Under the pieces are notes generated by a model. It had not been told where the DNA came from, searched no databases, and saw nothing but the letters and a program-made list of their open reading frames with translations. Both the position numbers and the translations under genes were made by a program. DNA of 42,681 nt from JBKDZR01 sp047971485 (lineage in GTDB: Bacteria; Pseudomonadota; Alphaproteobacteria; Rhodobacterales; Rhodobacteraceae). The stretch is taken from contig JBKDZR010000014.1 in assembly GCA_047971485.1 (NCBI GenBank), positions 1 through 42,681 on the forward strand. The letters are read 5' to 3'. Shown here piece by piece: positions 41,500 to 42,681 of the stretch. Numbering within the stretch: position 1 is the stretch's first letter; each line of letters opens with the position of its first letter.

Positions 41500-41752
41500 C
41501 CTGTCGCCTTGCTCTTGCAGCAGCCCGGCCGCTTCTCTGCCACCAGAACATCAAACCGGCCTTAAGAAAAGATAGGGCACCCCCCGATCTCACGCCATTG
41601 TCATTCTCTTGCTTGCTGACGGAAACAATCCTGCCCAAAACAGCACCAGCCGGATCTGCCCGCCCCCTCGAACATAGTCCCACAGCGGGGTAAGATCATG
41701 CCTGTGATCACAGGCGCGCCTTGGGATCGCCATAACCGAGGAGATGACGATC
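41500..41752. promoter_or_regulatory. Divergent gap between DUF2062 and cupin genes
   Basis: No gene is seen. The only clear element is the 16-bp palindrome at 41700-41715, listed separately. No convincing -35/-10 pair was found in either direction. Confidence 0.4.
41700..41715. promoter_or_regulatory. 16-bp perfect palindrome, candidate operator
   Basis: GCCTGTGATCACAGGC reads the same on both strands. It ends 37 bases before the cupin start, a good place for a repressor. The core TGTGATCACA resembles a CRP-type site without its central spacer, or a GntR-type operator. The regulator is not encoded nearby. Confidence 0.5.
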
Positions 41753-42244
41753 ATGCCCGACACCCCCTACCTGGTCAGGAAAGATGAAATCGCCGCCATG
41801 GATGGGCTGGCCAAGACCCATTTCCTCAATCCCGGGGCCCGGCGGGTGAACAAATCGCTCGGCGACCTGACCGGGCTGACCGGCCTGGGTGTGCACATCA
41901 TCGAGGTCGCGCCGGGGGATGACAGCACCGAATACCACCGCCACCATCATGAGGACGAAGCCGTCTTCGTCCTGTCCGGCACCGCAACGGCCCTCATCGG
42001 CACACAAGAGCATCAGATCGGGCCAGGTGATTTCATCGGTTATCGCAAGGGCGGCCTGGCCCACACGATCCGCAACACCGGCCCCGAGGTCTTACGCTGT
42101 CTCGTCGTCGGGGAACGGCTGGCCCATGACGTCACCGACTATACCCGCCTGGGCAAACGGTTGTCACGCAATGCCGGCCTGCCCTGGACCCTGGTCGACC
42201 ACAGCGCGATCAAGGAAGTGGGTGGGCAAACCGGCAAGAAATAG
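41753..42244 (+). CDS. Cupin-domain protein
   Basis: A 163-residue single-cupin protein. Cupin motif 1 is EYHRHHHEDEAVFVLSGTA (three His and Glu as metal ligands) and motif 2 is IGPGDFIGYRKGGLAHTIRN. It may bind a metal and a small substrate; no enzyme activity can be assigned. GAGGAG nine bases before the ATG at 41753 decides for that start over the ATG at 41744. The palindrome upstream suggests dedicated regulation. Its stop directly abuts the pseudogene remnant on the other strand. Confidence 0.85.
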   Translation: MPDTPYLVRKDEIAAMDGLAKTHFLNPGARRVNKSLGDLTGLTGLGVHIIEVAPGDDSTEYHRHHHEDEAVFVLSGTATALIGTQEHQIGPGDFIGYRKGGLAHTIRNTGPEVLRCLVVGERLAHDVTDYTRLGKRLSRNAGLPWTLVDHSAIKEVGGQTGKK

Positions 42245-42576
42245 GCGGGACACCCCAAGATAGCGGCCCAGTTCGCGCGACCACACGCTCTTGCCGATCC
42301 CCGGCGGGCCGTCGAGCAGCACAGGCGGCACTCATCCGCCCGGACCGAGCGGCGCATCGCCTTCCACAGGAAGTCAGGGGCCGCCGCCATCCAGGGCATT
42401 TCGGCGTGGATCGCGGCGGCGCGGTGTTCGCTGGCGATACTGACCAGATCCGCGCCCCCGCAGAACACCTCAAGTGCGCGCTGCTCATCCGGGGAGCGGC
42501 TCTGCAGGAGGAGGAAGTTGGAAAGAACCCGGCCGGATTGGACCTGAGGGATGGCGAAAGCGCGGCTGGCCGTCAA
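42245..42576 (-). pseudogene. Truncated, frameshifted AAA ATPase remnant
   Basis: On the minus strand the frame from 42576 (MTASRAFAIPQ, then GGADLVSIASEHRAAAIHAE and APDFLWKAMRRSVRADE) is ATPase N-terminal-like. At about 42330 the sequence shifts frame: from 42328 a different frame reads VLLDGPPGIGKSVWSRELG, an intact Walker A, then RYLGVSRL. The similarity stops at about 42245, where the cupin gene ends, so Walker B and the rest are missing. The pattern fits the AAA/Lon-like ATPase of Rhodobacterales, by recollection. Two lesions (indel and truncation) indicate decay. Confidence 0.7.
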
Positions 42577-42681
42577 CGGCGCCCATCAGGGCGAAGCGTT
42601 CTGGCGGCGCATCAAAGGCCACAAATCCGCCAGACACACAAGCCATTGACATAAAAAGAAATCATCAGCTGCGCCGCAGCC
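42577..42681. other. Right window edge, no gene assigned
   Basis: A short plus-strand frame from an ATG at 42551 (MAKARLAVNGAHQGEAFWRR...) ends near 42649, and an open minus-strand frame also crosses. Neither is recognised; either could be part of the decayed ATPase or of a gene cut by the window. Confidence 0.4.

Noticed and set aside
1..42681. CRISPR arrays, insertion sequences, integrases or prophage
   Set aside because: No regularly spaced repeats, no transposase or integrase motifs and no phage structural cluster were seen; the only phage-like gene is the orphan spike-base protein.

Overview
The window is about 42.7 kb of GC-rich DNA, almost certainly chromosomal and from an alphaproteobacterium of the order Rhodobacterales (Roseobacter/Rhodobacter type). 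Supporting signs are a class I lysyl-tRNA synthetase, the run SDR - uvrC - pgsA - moaD - moaE, an orphan protein resembling the head-spike base of Rhodobacter gene transfer agents, an XrtD-type (VPLPA-CTERM) exosortase, a perfect CtrA box (TTAA-N7-TTAA), and the recO - DUF1491 - era - rnc - lepB block. No plasmid, prophage, insertion sequence or CRISPR array is visible.

Layout. 1-468: no gene, but a long interrupted inverted repeat and a 13-bp-stem hairpin. 469-6831 (minus strand): S49 peptidase, a tiny zinc-ribbon membrane protein, a Ca2+/Na+ type antiporter and a pteridine-reductase-like SDR form one run; uvrC, pgsA, moaD and moaE form the next. 6962-9000: the orphan spike-base gene with its own terminator, and a large secreted protein of unknown function. 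8994-19948: an exopolysaccharide/exosortase locus, with a BY-kinase, a Wzz/GumC-like chain-length protein and an ExeA-like ATPase on the minus strand, and a priming sugar transferase, a TPR lipoprotein, a small Wza-like protein, an outer-membrane barrel and exosortase XrtD on the plus strand. A rhomboid protease and a metallophosphatase follow. 21523-24334 (minus): adenosine kinase, adenosylhomocysteinase and an ABM-fold protein. 24444-28487: an outer-membrane protein behind a CtrA box, a HugZ-like flavoprotein, lysS, a TerB-like protein and a META-domain protein. 28472-34694 (minus): recO, DUF1491, era, rnc, lepB, then a ketoacyl-ACP synthase, an ACP and lpxD. 34728-37215: an L,D-transpeptidase divergent from a Tat-exported M15-like protein. 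37326-40353: tRNA-Thr(UGU), 5-oxoprolinase pxpBCA, and two identical tRNA-Gly(GCC). 40414-42681: acpS, a DUF2062 membrane protein, a cupin behind a 16-bp palindrome, and a frameshifted, truncated AAA-ATPase remnant.

How the parts work together. The 9-20 kb region is the accessory heart of the window. The sugar transferase starts a polysaccharide on undecaprenyl phosphate. Wzz and the tyrosine kinase set its length. The small Wza-like protein, the TPR lipoprotein and the outer-membrane barrel plausibly carry it out. XrtD would process VPLPA-CTERM proteins, none of which is encoded here. Glycosyltransferases, flippase and polymerase are also absent, so this is a secretion/processing core that must rely on other loci. 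The remaining genes are housekeeping: envelope synthesis (pgsA, lpxD, ACP/KAS, acpS, lepB, L,D-transpeptidase), DNA repair (uvrC, recO), RNA processing (rnc, era), molybdopterin synthesis (moaD, moaE), SAH recycling and 5-oxoproline salvage.

Most start sites were chosen from visible Shine-Dalgarno sequences and protein starts. Family names come from motif recognition without a database search.
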